This document shows positions 46,266 to 56,680 of a DNA stretch of 64,000 nt, piece after piece (position 1 is the first letter of the stretch; each line of letters starts with the position of its first letter). Made by a program: the position numbers and the translations under genes. The notes under the pieces are model-generated. The model saw only the letters and a program-made list of their open reading frames with translations, did no database searches and had not been told where the DNA came from. The DNA lies in the NCBI GenBank assembly GCA_030411725.1, contig MU839840.1:868001-932000 (forward strand), written 5' to 3'. Source of the stretch: Echria macrotheca. Lineage: Eukaryota > Ascomycota > Sordariomycetes > Sordariales > Schizotheciaceae.

Positions 46266-47748
46266 ATCGATCTCAATTGGGAGCTTTGTGGTGGGTGGTT
46301 GGTGATTTGCGGAAAGAGGGGGAGAGTGGTCGGTTTAGATGTGTTGGGGGCTCGTAGCTGGTTAGAAGAAAAGGTTTGTTGATGAATTGTTGGAGGAGAA
46401 GAAGAAAAGTGTGCGACAGGGTGAGAAACCAGGTGCGGGCTCGAAAAGTTTTCAATGTCTGGCATTTTTCCTGGTTGACACGGCGTCTATGATTTTGGCG
46501 ATTTCTGAGTTTGCAAATGGGATCCCTCGGCAAACTAAAACTGTGCCCTCTTTTTCTCTTTCGGACTGTTGAGTCCAGCAGGCAGGCAGCTGCCTTCCAG
46601 GCTAAGCAAACATCAACTTCCATAACTCTTGCCGCTGGTATGTAAGACTTTTCCCCCGAGCCGTGGGCGAAACTACCTGGTTCTTCAAGATCAATATACG
46701 GCCATAATAATTTTCCTAATCTGACCACTGGGAAGTGTTCGATCGATCTTTCTATCAAGGCGGGTACATCAACAGGCGGACCAGAGGCCTACAAGATGAA
46801 TGCAGCTGCAAGCGCCGGAACTTTGAAAATCCACTAGTTCTGCCTTAGTTCAGAGTCAGCAAAAGATGCCCGGCAGAATTAAAGCACTTATCGCTGAACC
46901 GGAGAAACATGTGGTGCGAAAAATGCGGGCACAAGAAAATATGTCTGTCCTCTCAACCACAGAATTCTAAAAGGTAACTATCCCTAAATCACAGAACCTG
47001 TTTATACCCCTCTCCCAGAAAGAATTTGGTAGATCAGTCTCGAAACATATTGGCTCACCCCAACATTTTCAGTTGTGATTGTACTGCCGAGTTTTCGGCG
47101 CACAAATTTTTTGCACATAATGCTCCCACCACACTAAACCATTTAGCGTCTTCGAAAATGAACTTGCTGTGGGAAATAAGATTAAGGTCCCGGCAAAATG
47201 GATTTAAATTTAGAATTAAGTGTAAACAAAGAAGATGTATCACACGGCCGCTTTATTCCTTTCCATTCGTCTAAAACTCTGCCATATCTTTCATGATGGA
47301 CGGCCTGCCGATCAATGATATTGTTTTCCCTATTGTCTTTGTCGCCCGAACCCCGACACCAAAAGATACTTAGATCGAGCAACGGCCCCTCCCTGAAGTC
47401 GAAGGGGTCCGCCAGACAAACCCATTCTTTTCCGCAACACAAACAACCCTCGAAACGCCACTCTTGCCCCGAAAATGTCGGGCACGAAAGGTATGCCATT
47501 TCCAATCATACTGGGACCTAACAGATACCCCCCTACCGTATATCCTAGGCCCGCCGCAAAAGTAAAGAAGCAAGAGGAAGGTAAATACTACACAATGGCT
47601 CATAACGAGCAACGAAGGAGGGCTACGATCAAAGCTTATCAGAACTACATTGGAACGAATGACGGCCGCCCGTACTACTACCACCATTACCAAAACGGAA
47701 AAAAGATACCCATCGCCGCCAATCCGACCCCTGTCCTAGCAACTTGCC
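46266..47748. other. 1.5-kb intergenic region
   Basis: AT-rich from about 46900 to 47320. A + frame from 47475 reads MSGTKGMPFP... without stops into the next gene, and the sequence has an intron-like element (GTATGC...TATATCCTAG), but no splice choice gives a sensible protein. I leave 47475-47748 unassigned; it may be 5' UTR or an unresolved first exon. Confidence 0.4.
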
Positions 47749-48821
47749 ATGCTCTGCGCCGTCCCGACCAGTTACCGCTGTCCGGAAGGACACACAGACT
47801 GCCATTACGTAGCAGAATATCGGGCGTACCACGAGCAAGCAGAACGCAAACGACGAGACAAAACCAGACACTATGCTCAACTCGTCCAAGCTGGTTTAGC
47901 CGAAGACAGGGACGAAAGAAGACGCAGGAGACCCGACAGACGAAAAAAAGCCCGCTCATCCCAGCAGCACAGTCGCAACAGCACCCTCGACACCCTCCGC
48001 AGATACCAAATCCCCCTATCCTTCGCCCTCGCCGCCATCCTCTTCAACGCCCACATCCAAAACCTACTCTGACCGCCCTCTTCCTCCTCCCGGCCACCCT
48101 CGCCACAATCCTCCTCCCCCTCACCTTCTACCCCTCCAACATCCTCGCCCTAGCCATCACCATCCTCCGCCACGAAGCCCCCCGTTCCTTCGTATTCTAC
48201 CTCCTCACCCGCCCCTTCCTCCCACTAGCACCCTACCTCCCCCACCACTTCGCCTCCCTCCTCCTCGACACTATCCCACCTTCCATCCTCCGCCCCAACC
48301 CCCGCGGCGTGCTAAACGACACGCCCACCGCGCTGGCCCGTCGCTGGCTCGCAAACACGTGCTGCTCGTCCTCCAGGTCCCCGGCAATCCTGGCCCGCCA
48401 ATTCCTCTTCACCTGCGCGACGATGCTCCTCCTCGGACTCATCCTACACAACTCGGCGCTGGGACGGACCGTCGTGCACTGCATCTTATACTGGGCGCCG
48501 TGGGCGTACGTCTACCTCGCCGGCGGTGTGTTCGTCCTGTTCGTGGGTCTAAACGTTCTCGTCACCGTCTGGCGCGCGCTGCGGTACGTGGTGGTCGGCG
48601 TGTCGGCGGAGCTGTGGGACCAGGTTGTGTTGATGACGCCCTGGCTCGGGGTGGCGGCGCTGGGTCTGTTTGTGGTGATGTGTGTTTCGGGAATCCTTTC
48701 GTCCTTGCCGCAGTCGTCGGAGACGTTGCGTAGCTTGGTGGTCGCGCTTAGTGACGTGTTGTTTTACGCTGGGGACTGGTTGAGGGGGCTTGCGCGTGAG
48801 TATGAGCCGTTCAGTGCCTAG
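47749..48821 (+). CDS. Multi-pass membrane protein gene with internal frameshift
   Basis: Two overlapping frames look like one gene. Frame A (47749-48072) starts MLCAVPTSYRCPEGHTDCHY, continues with a charged helix-rich domain (AERKRRDKTRHYAQLV) and a hydrophobic segment IPLSFALAAILFNAHIQNLL, then a TGA. Frame B (about 48061-48821) carries ALFLLPATLATILLPLTFYP, several further membrane helices (FLFTCATMLLLGLIL, YVYLAGGVFVLFVGLNVLV, VVLMTPWLGVAALGLFVVM) and ends FSA-stop. The strong C-ending third-position bias switches from frame A to frame B at 48060-48075. No GT lies there to allow an intron. A one-base deletion, real or from assembly, is the simplest reading. No family is recognised. Confidence 0.55.
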
Positions 48822-49204
48822 CTTTATAGGTCAGTGTGCTGAAGTTTGACGGGGCGGGCTGGTCTTAACCAAGTCGCGGACGCTGTCGACGAACAGGTAT
48901 GGTGTCATTTCGTAGTTTTTTTCTTCTTTCCGGCTAATCTATTTCCTACTTTTCGTATACCTACACACTGTTGGGTACATGTTGTTGAGTGTCTATACCT
49001 CATGCTCGCTAAACATGCTTCACTCAGGGGTTTGTTGACTTGTTGGGCCATGGTGAAAACCCGCCGATAACGCCGACTCCATACTCCCGGCTTGCTCAAA
49101 ACGACATCCCTCATCCCTGCTCAAAGGCAAATCCGACAAATTTAGCTAATCCCACAAATCCAAACACCACAACCCACAAAAGGTTCTTGCTGATCGCAGA
49201 CAGG
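48822..49204. other. Convergent intergenic region
   Basis: Under 0.4 kb between two convergent 3' ends. No feature seen. Confidence 0.5.
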
Positions 49205-52021
49205 CTAGCTTTCGCCTGCCGCCGTGATACCCTCCGCGCCCGTCTCAATCACCTTGTAACCAGCCGCATTGCCGTCTCCAACGGCGGCGCGCTCATACGC
49301 CGCGTCACTACGGTCACACAGGACATCCAAATCGTGGTCGCTGAGGATCTCCTTGTCCCCAGAGAACTTGTAAACCTCGCCATCCTTGAGCAGCAGGGCC
49401 GTGAGCGTCTCGCGGTCCAACTCCTCCCGCGTGTCCATTTTTTGTCCCATAGTGCGGAAACCCCCCTTCTTGATGACCAGCTTCTCCAGTCGGCGCTTCG
49501 CATCGGCGCTCATGAGTAGGTCCTCTTCCACCGTGCCCTTAGTCGCCAGTCGATACACTACCACGGGTCGAGTCTGTCCAATGCGATGGGCTCGGTCCTG
49601 GGCCTGCAGATCCTGCTGCGGGTTCCAGTCGCTGTCAAAGAGGATGACTGTATCGGCGCTCGCCAGGTTGATGCCTTGGCCACCCGCGCGAGTTGAAAGA
49701 AGGAAGAGCCTCATGTTCGGGTCCTCGTTGAACATCGCAATCTGCGAGCTTCGGTCGTCCTGGGAAATGCCGCCATCGATGCGGCAAACATCCCAGCCGC
49801 GAAGGTCATGGCAATAGTCCTCGATTATATCCAGCTGAGTCTTGAATTGGGAAAAGATGAGCACCTTGTGACCTCGCTCGAAGAGTGCAGGAAGGAGGCG
49901 GTCTAGGAGCAGCATCTTGCCGGAAGCTGTGACGATGGTCTCATCCACCTTTCCACCATACGACCACGGATTGTAAAAGTTGTGCGGGGAATTGCAGACC
50001 AGACGCAACTGGAGGATCGGGTTGCCAAGCTTCTTTGTTGAGATCTCTCGTTCTATCAACCTAGAGTCAGCATGATCAAAAAAGGGGAGAACAAAGGAAC
50101 GCACTAGCTAACTCGAGAGTTCGCGCTCTCTCCAACTCTTCAGCGCTTGCCGACTCCTCAGCCTCAACAACCTTTTCTTCGTCCGCTTCTTTGGCGAGCT
50201 TCGCCTCAAACTCGTCGTCGTCCAACATGTCCTCGTCCGACTCTGCCTCTTTGTACGACGCCCGCGCTCTCCGGGGCCGGCCACGAGTGCTCGCCGGCGT
50301 CGACTGTCGACTAGACTTGGCGCTCTTTGGTGCCGGCGACTCCTCCACCGGGCCGGCCTTTCTCTTGCCGCCTCTTCCAACTGGCTTGGTCGGCGTAGCC
50401 ACCACGACGGCAGCTGGCTTGATTGGAAGAGCAGCAGCAGACTTCGGAGGCCTACCCCGCGGTCTGGGCTTGCCCATCATCAGTGAGAACGCGTTCTTAA
50501 CCCGCTCAACTGTGCCGTCGGCTTTGGGGGCCGCATGCTCCAGTCCTTCACTATCTGGCTCATCCTTGACACTCGCCGATCTAGATGATAGCGGGCTGGC
50601 TCTTCTAGACGATGCCGTGCTGGTCGTGGCACCAGTCAGCCGCTCAACAACCTTGTTCTCCAGATAGGCGCGCGTATCAACGTTCTTATTGCTGATCGCA
50701 TTGTACAGATCAACCTGCTCGGCTGTCATGGGCGCAAACAGGACGTACTCGCGCTTCTTTGGAAGATACTTGGCCACATCGGTCTTGATTCTGCGGAGGA
50801 GCAGGGGCTGAAGGACGACGTGCATCTTCTTGACAAGAGCTTGCTTCTTCTTGTCGGCGATGAACTCTGCGGTGCCCTGTTCATCTTCGAGGTCGCTAAA
50901 GTCGAACCATCCTTCAAACGCCTCCCAATCCTGGAAAATGCTTGGCAACAGAAAGTTGAGCAGCGCCCAGAGTTCTTTGAGGTTGTTTTGGAGGGGTGTT
51001 CCCGTGATGAGTAGCCGGGTCGCCGACTTGAAGCTCTTAAGCTCCCGGAATAGCTTCGAGTCGAAGTTCTTCAGGCGATGTCCCTCGTCCTGGGCCTGGT
51101 TAGCAAACTGTGCCGACAAGGCGGTAAGGAAACCCTACAATGATAATGAATTCCCAATTGATCTTGGACAGCAGAGCCTTGTCTTTCAAGACCATCTCAT
51201 AACTCGTGCAAACCACTGGGAACTTATCCGTAGGCTTGCCGTTTTTGCCGAGGTGTCGGCTTATTTTGGTCTCGAAAATCTTTCTGCGCTCAGTTGGCGT
51301 GCCGTGATACATGACGACCGGGATCGAAGGGACCCAGTGATGAAACTCGTTCATCCAGTTGGACAGTGTACTCAACGGCGCGACAACAAGATGCGGTCCG
51401 AGGTACTGCTCTTTTTCTCGGAGCAACGCGATCAGCGATATGGTCTGGACCGTTTTCCCTGCGCCAGTTATTAGCATTGATCGAACGCGAGGTGAAATAC
51501 ATACCCAATCCCATTTCGTCGGCCAGAATGCCACTCATTCCCTGGAGACAAATCTCGTACATCCACGTCAGGCCTTCGAGCTGGTAGTCCCTCATTGTGC
51601 CGCCGACGACGCATTTGGGCTGTTCGGCCATTTTGAGACTGTGCTCTCCCAGGGTCTTGCCATCCAAGGCAGTTCCGACACGACCGAGGACCTGGGTCTT
51701 GTTGGTAAGGATACTGCTGAAGGCAGCGCTTTGGGCTAGGAGCGCATCGAGAGCCTTGGCCTTAGCCTCGCGCTCCTCCTTGGTCCACATCACGGTGCGG
51801 CGCTTTTTGCGGCGTTTCTCTTCGGCCGCGTCGTTCGCAACTCGAGCGCGCTCTTCCTCGGCGACTATCTGCTCCTGGCGTAGCTGAGTGTAGCTCATGA
51901 TGGGCGGTTTTGCTGGCTGGTGCTCGTGAGATTTTGGTGGAGGGGAGGAAGGAACACTAGTAGGAAGTCGAGAGGACGAGAATGTGCTTCCCTCATCCTC
52001 AGAGGAAGAAGAAGGCGCCAT
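49205..52021 (-). CDS. mus-30: SNF2-family chromatin remodeler, LSH/DDM1 (HELLS) type
   Basis: Four exons, 51505-52021, 51139-51458, 50105-51089 and 49205-50052, give 889 residues. The start lies in a Ser/Pro-rich, then coiled basic N-terminus. Motif I is DEMGLGKT (about 168-175), spanning intron 1. Motif II is DEGH at 280-283, formed by intron 2 splicing; LSH/HELLS uses this DEGH form. Motif III is LLITGTPLQNN. Lobe 2 has KVLIFSQFKTQLDIIEDY, LLSTRAGGQGINLASADTVI, and DRAHRIGQTRPVVVYRL. Splicing of intron 3 gives LELAKREISTKKLGNP, as expected for the subfamily. The homologs (Neurospora MUS-30, plant DDM1, yeast Irc5) slide nucleosomes and support genome stability. The inter-lobe insertion carries two AT-hook-like motifs. 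Confidence 0.93.
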
Positions 52022-52685
52022 TGCAAGCAGTCGGCGCCGGGATATCCAGAACGAGAAATTCGCAATGCGCCGAGGGCAGCGGAAGACGGCGGAAGGGATG
52101 GGTCAAAGAACAACCTTTGCGCCGAGTAAAAATGCTACGATTGATGCCAATTGGTATCAGAAAGGATAAAAAGAGATCACAATGGCTATGCAGAGATCAA
52201 CAGAGATCAATAAAGCAGTGTCCAAAAGAGGCCAACTCATGCGGATTTGTGAAGGTATCGCGACGACGCGGGGGAGAGTGGGTGGATTTGTCAATTAAGG
52301 GCGCGCGATGCACGCGACACGCGAACGCCACTGGCATCGGGGGCGACGCGATTACAGCGCGCACAAGCACGACGTCACGGGATTTTCGTTGCTGTAGTTA
52401 GTGGGCTTCAACGAGTGGGGCCAGGCCTAGTTCTTGTTGCCTAAAGATTCAGGCGCTCCAAATGCCCCGCGTTGAATTGAGGTTGACTCAAAGCTGCCCC
52501 GCAACTTGTTTTTGTGATTCAAAATTGTCCCGCCACAGCTCCCGATCCATCATCCCAACAGCTTCCTTGGGTTCGCCGACGCAGTCAAACTGTTTTCCCT
52601 CCGTGCCGCCCGTCCCGCTCTTCGAAGCGTGTCGCCTCTTCGCCAGCTCTCATCCCGGTCTATTTCGCTTTCCAACCGCCGCATC
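52022..52685. promoter_or_regulatory. Divergent promoter of the LSH and ARC1 genes
   Basis: 0.66 kb shared upstream region. In-frame with ARC1 and without a stop, a GTG at 52629 is followed by an Arg/Ser-rich stretch up to the ATG at 52686. No known motif is recognised otherwise. Confidence 0.5.
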
Positions 52686-53918
52686 ATGGCCGCCCTCGAC
52701 GCCCAAAAGTACACTCCGGCCGAGGAGTCGGAGATCCAGCAATGGGTTGCTCGCGCCGACTCGCTCAAGACCGCCGCCGATAAGCAATCGCTTCTCGATT
52801 CCTTGAACAACGATCTTGCGTCCCGCACCACGGCGCTTGGCACCAAGCCCAGCAAAGCTGATGTCGCCATTTACGAGGCTGTTGCGCCCCTCGTCAAGGC
52901 TTGGTCACCCGAGGAGCGGACCGGCCAGCAAGGGCGCCCCAATATTGTTCGCCTTGTCGATTTCGTTCAGAACAGCCCGCTTTTCGGACTGTCGGTCGCC
53001 GATGCGGACAAGGTCGCCGTCGACGCCGACGAGGTTCTCTACGTGAAGCCACCGGTCGATGCCAAGGCCGAGAAAGAGCGTCTAAAGAAGGAGAAGGCTG
53101 CTGCCGCCGCCGCTGCCGCTGAGGGCGGAGCGAAGACACTGGTGGACCGGACAAAGGAGGCGGCCGCAGCTGTTGCTGGCAAGGCCGCCGAGGTGAAGGA
53201 CAAGGTGGTCGAGGCTGCGCAGGGCGCTACCGCCGCGGCTGCCCCGGAAGGAAAACAAAAGCAAAAGAAGGAGAAGAAGGAGAAGGCACCTAAGCAACCA
53301 GCTCCACCCCCGGCTCCGGCAGTTCTCTCTCCCGGGCTGATCGACCTCCGTGTTGGGCATATTCTCAAGGCTATCAAGCACCCCGAGGCCGACTCGCTGT
53401 ATGTGTCGACGATTGCGATGGGCGACAAGGCTGGCACCGACGATACGGCCGAGTTTGAAGGACAGGTCTGCCGAACGGTCTGTTCGGGTCTGAACGGCCT
53501 CGTGCCTCTGGAGGAGATGCAGGGTCGCAAGGTGGTGGTTGTCTGCAACCTCAAGCCGGTCAAGATGCGCGGTATCAAATCATCAGCCATGGTCCTTGCG
53601 GCGTCGCCAAGAATCAAGGAGGGAGAGGCCGATGACCACAAGGGTCCTGTAGAGCTGGTTAATCCGCCTGCCGATGCGAAGGCTGGCGAGCGCGTCTACT
53701 TTGAAGGCTGGCAGGCCGAGCCGGAAAAGGTGCTTAACCCCAAGAAGAAGATCTGGGAGACATTCCAGCCGGGATTTACGACGACAGACGACCTCGAGGT
53801 GGCATTCGACGCCGGCGTGGTAAAGGAGCTGGAAGGCAAGACGGGCTTGGGCAAGCTTGTGACGGAAAGCGGTGGTGTCTGCAAGGTACCATCTCTTAAG
53901 GGAGCTCAGGTGCGGTAA
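52686..53918 (+). CDS. ARC1: Arc1/AIMP1-type tRNA-binding cofactor of aminoacyl-tRNA synthetases
   Basis: 410 residues, no intron. Residues 1-120 form a GST-C-like helical domain, which in yeast Arc1 docks MetRS and GluRS. Then comes an Ala/Lys-rich linker (KEKAAAAAAAAEGGA) with a strongly basic KQKKEKKEKAPKQ patch that binds tRNA. The C-terminal OB-fold is EMAPII-like: IDLRVGHILKAIKHPEADSL, VCRTVCSGLNGLVP, VVVVCNLKPVKMRGIKSSAM. The closing beta region includes WETFQPGFTTTDDLEVAF. It enhances tRNA delivery to cytosolic synthetases. The ATG at 52686 begins the conserved MAALDAQKY; an in-frame GTG 57 bases upstream could encode a short basic extension. Confidence 0.94.
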   Translation: MAALDAQKYTPAEESEIQQWVARADSLKTAADKQSLLDSLNNDLASRTTALGTKPSKADVAIYEAVAPLVKAWSPEERTGQQGRPNIVRLVDFVQNSPLFGLSVADADKVAVDADEVLYVKPPVDAKAEKERLKKEKAAAAAAAAEGGAKTLVDRTKEAAAAVAGKAAEVKDKVVEAAQGATAAAAPEGKQKQKKEKKEKAPKQPAPPPAPAVLSPGLIDLRVGHILKAIKHPEADSLYVSTIAMGDKAGTDDTAEFEGQVCRTVCSGLNGLVPLEEMQGRKVVVVCNLKPVKMRGIKSSAMVLAASPRIKEGEADDHKGPVELVNPPADAKAGERVYFEGWQAEPEKVLNPKKKIWETFQPGFTTTDDLEVAFDAGVVKELEGKTGLGKLVTESGGVCKVPSLKGAQVR

Positions 53919-54043
53919 GATGTAGTGGCAAACGGTGATAGAATAGAGCTTAGCAAATCGATTACGCGGGTTTGGCAAATCTATCTACATGACTTTTTGG
54001 TGCCCCTTTCATCTTTTCGACTCTCCCACGCTTCCAAGTCGCT

Positions 54044-54738
54044 TTAACCCCAGGTGACAGGGGGAACAGTCAGGATTGGCACCGTGGGGACGGGAAACGG
54101 GGTAAGAACAGGGCAGCCAGTGGTAACAGTGACCGTCTCGGTCGGAATAACGCATCCAGTCGGGCAAGACTTGCGGACCGTCTTGGTGGGCTTTGCCGTG
54201 CAGCACTCGGTACTTTGCCAAACATCATTAGCATCTCTTTTTGGAGAACAACCGGTGAGGAGGAAAACACATACTTGCAAGGCACCGAGATGGTCGTGAC
54301 CTTGATGTACATAGGGCACGCGATGCCCGTCGGCGCCCTGCACCCCTGCGACGTCAAGGTCGTCGTGTGCGTGTGGCACTTTGGTCCGACTGTGGTCCCC
54401 TTGACTACTGATGTGCATGTCGCCGGGATGCCGCCGGAGCCGCCGGAGCCGGGCTTGGTCAGGATCGGCGGGAGGGAGGTGGGGAGCGCCGTTGGGAGGA
54501 GGGTGAGGACTGGGTCGGCTGGGGCGGGGGCGGCGGAGCTTTTTTTCAGTGTTAGTTTGAAGTGTACTCTCCTATACAAGAGGGGCGGATGTGGCTGTGT
54601 GTGGGTATTGGATGTTGATGGTGGAGGAGGCATATGGGACGGGAAGGGAGGAAAAGGGGGTGCGGGCGGGCAGTTAGCTTACCCGAGTCCCAGGAGGAGA
54701 CCCCAGGCCAGGAGACCGGTCGACTTGATGAGCTGCAT
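54044..54738 (-). CDS. Small secreted Cys-rich protein
   Basis: Three exons, 54683-54738, 54275-54538 and 54044-54212, give 162 residues. The first intron is 144 bases with a CTAACACTGA branch; the second ends GGCAAAG. Exon 1 encodes a signal peptide (MQLIKSTGLLAWGLLLGLG). The mature part starts with an Ala/Pro/Thr-rich segment, then about ten Cys: TCTSV, KCHT, GCRA, ACPM, VPC, ECC, KSCPTGC, GCPV. Thr/Val/Pro repeats (TETVTVTTGCPVLTPFP) suggest O-glycosylation and wall association. I recognise no family. Size and Cys content fit a candidate effector or wall protein; there is no evidence for toxicity. Confidence 0.75.
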
Positions 54739-56680
54739 TTTTGTGATGGCTTATGGTGATGAATCTTCCCTAATAGGAATTATCACTTTGTCTGCTGTCT
54801 GGTGGCACTGGGTGGCTGGTGGCTGGCTGGTTGAAGACAAGAGACTAGAAAAAAAGGGAGAACGACAGGTTTATATAGTTCTATACCCCGTGGGGAGAAA
54901 GGAGAAAGGCGAAGTCGTATTTTGTGATGCCCCAGTAGGTATACAACGTATCGATCTCTCTCCCCTTGCCTCTCCCCTCGTCTGTGGGATGGATTTTTTT
55001 TTCTGTCGTTCCCTTCGTAAATGTGTGTGTCTCTCGTCTCGTCTCCCTTGCAAAACTCAGACAACCAATGGCCAAGACCAGACCGGATCAGACCAGGTGT
55101 TTTTCCCAAAACGATTCCGATCCGACGTTCCGTTTTCTCGGGTGTGTGTGTTCACACGTCCAAACTAGGGACGTAGGTAGTAGTCAAGGTAACTCGACCA
55201 CGATAAATCTGTCGAGCAAGCCCCCAGCCCTTGAACCGGTGGATGTCGACTCTCCTAAGGATGTGTTCAGGGTACGGTAGTAGCAACGAATAAAGATCTA
55301 GTCCGTATGCATCATGATACTCATCGGGAGATCATGTCGTCAAAAGAAAATTACGACCTTGTCTGCTGTTTTTCCATAGAATCTGGATGGAGCTTTGTCA
55401 ACGGACGACGTGACGTCCGTCCGTCCACTTGGGGCAGAAACAAAACAGAACACACCCAGGTTTTCCCTCAACACGGTACGGAACCGAGTTCGTCTAGAGT
55501 GGTAGACAAAAATTTAAAAACAGCAACACCAAAAGAACCCAAGAGAACAAACGAGTGCTATTAAGAAATCTCAAGAACGGAACGCAACGCAAAGAAATCT
55601 TCATCGTGCGGGAGAGAAAGTCTCGGCAATAAAATGAAGAGAGAAAGAGAGAGAGAAGAGAGAAAAAATAAATTGCCCAAGCCCGCTGGATAATATATCC
55701 ATAGATTGCCCGCTGCCACCATCACACCCGGTTTTTATACAACCCAGCTAGCTGCAGGGGAAGGGGGACGGGGAACCACAGACCAACAGACCAAAGACCA
55801 CACAGCAAAAAGTTGCCACAATCATCCATAGGAGGGAGGGAAGGTACCCCAAAGTGTAGCATCGCAAGACTACCTAGGTTACCAAATCGTCGTCGACGTC
55901 CTCGTCCCGGACGCCGATCGACCGATCGGGAAAATCTCACAGCTCACAGCTTCTTTCAGGCCAACGGCGCTGGTTCCGCCGTTTTTGTTTTCCCCATAGC
56001 GCTATTTTTGGAACTGTCGAGGTCGAAATAAGGGTACCGAGTCTCCAAACCGTGGTAACGGCTGTGGACCGGCGGGCGGGGAGAGAGGCAAGAAAGGGAC
56101 AGTAACCGCGCTACTCCGTACATCCACTCGTCAAGAAGCGAACATGTCAAACCACAACGGTGTCTGCTGTTTGTAGACTACGGTTCTTACCTGCAATGTT
56201 TGGAAGCTGCATCCTCGGCCTTTTGCTCGCTTGGCCCTCCGCTCGGGAGACAAGTCGGGAGGGCTTCTCGGACCGTTGAGCCCCCAGTGCACCCCCGCGA
56301 GAAAAACTCGGAATATCTCCATGAATTGGTCTGTAAATTTTGTACAGCCTCGCTTCCCTCTCCTCCCATTTTGTTACAAGACTTGGTAGTATTGTACATG
56401 CATTTCATGCCTTATGGGCATGGTCCGTCCTGCCATCTTACATCTACTCCGTATTATCCAATCCGCCCTCTCTGAACGCCTCGCAGAAACAAAGTGCAGG
56501 GCCCCGATGCGCCGTCCGTGATCCGTGATCCTAACCAACCGCCTTCCCGATATCTCGCCCTCTGAACGAGGCTCCGGCCAAGAAAGTGCCACCCTGCCGA
56601 GTGCGCCCTTTCATCCTGGTCGGCGCCCGACCAAGATCTTATCGCGAGCCAGATCTGGATCGGCTGGAGCCTCCGTACCC
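54739..56680. other. 1.9-kb gene-poor gap
   Basis: Between the start of the secreted-protein gene and the 3' end of RPO41. It is rich in purine/pyrimidine tracts and simple repeats. Open frames at 54783-55109 (minus) and 56200-56475 (plus) have no domain or splice support. Confidence 0.45.
55636..55662 (+). repeat. GA-rich simple repeat
   Basis: An imperfect (GA)n tract, AGAGAGAAAGAGAGAGAGAA-type, lies in non-coding DNA. Confidence 0.8.

Noticed and set aside
47475..47748. Possible N-terminal exon starting MSGTK upstream of the membrane protein
   Set aside because: No splice choice I tried links it in frame to the coding part at 47749 without a stop, so it was left as unassigned.
52629..52685. 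Calling ARC1 from the GTG at 52629
   Set aside because: GTG is not a normal fungal start and the ATG at 52686 begins the conserved N-terminus; kept only as a hypothesis in the findings.
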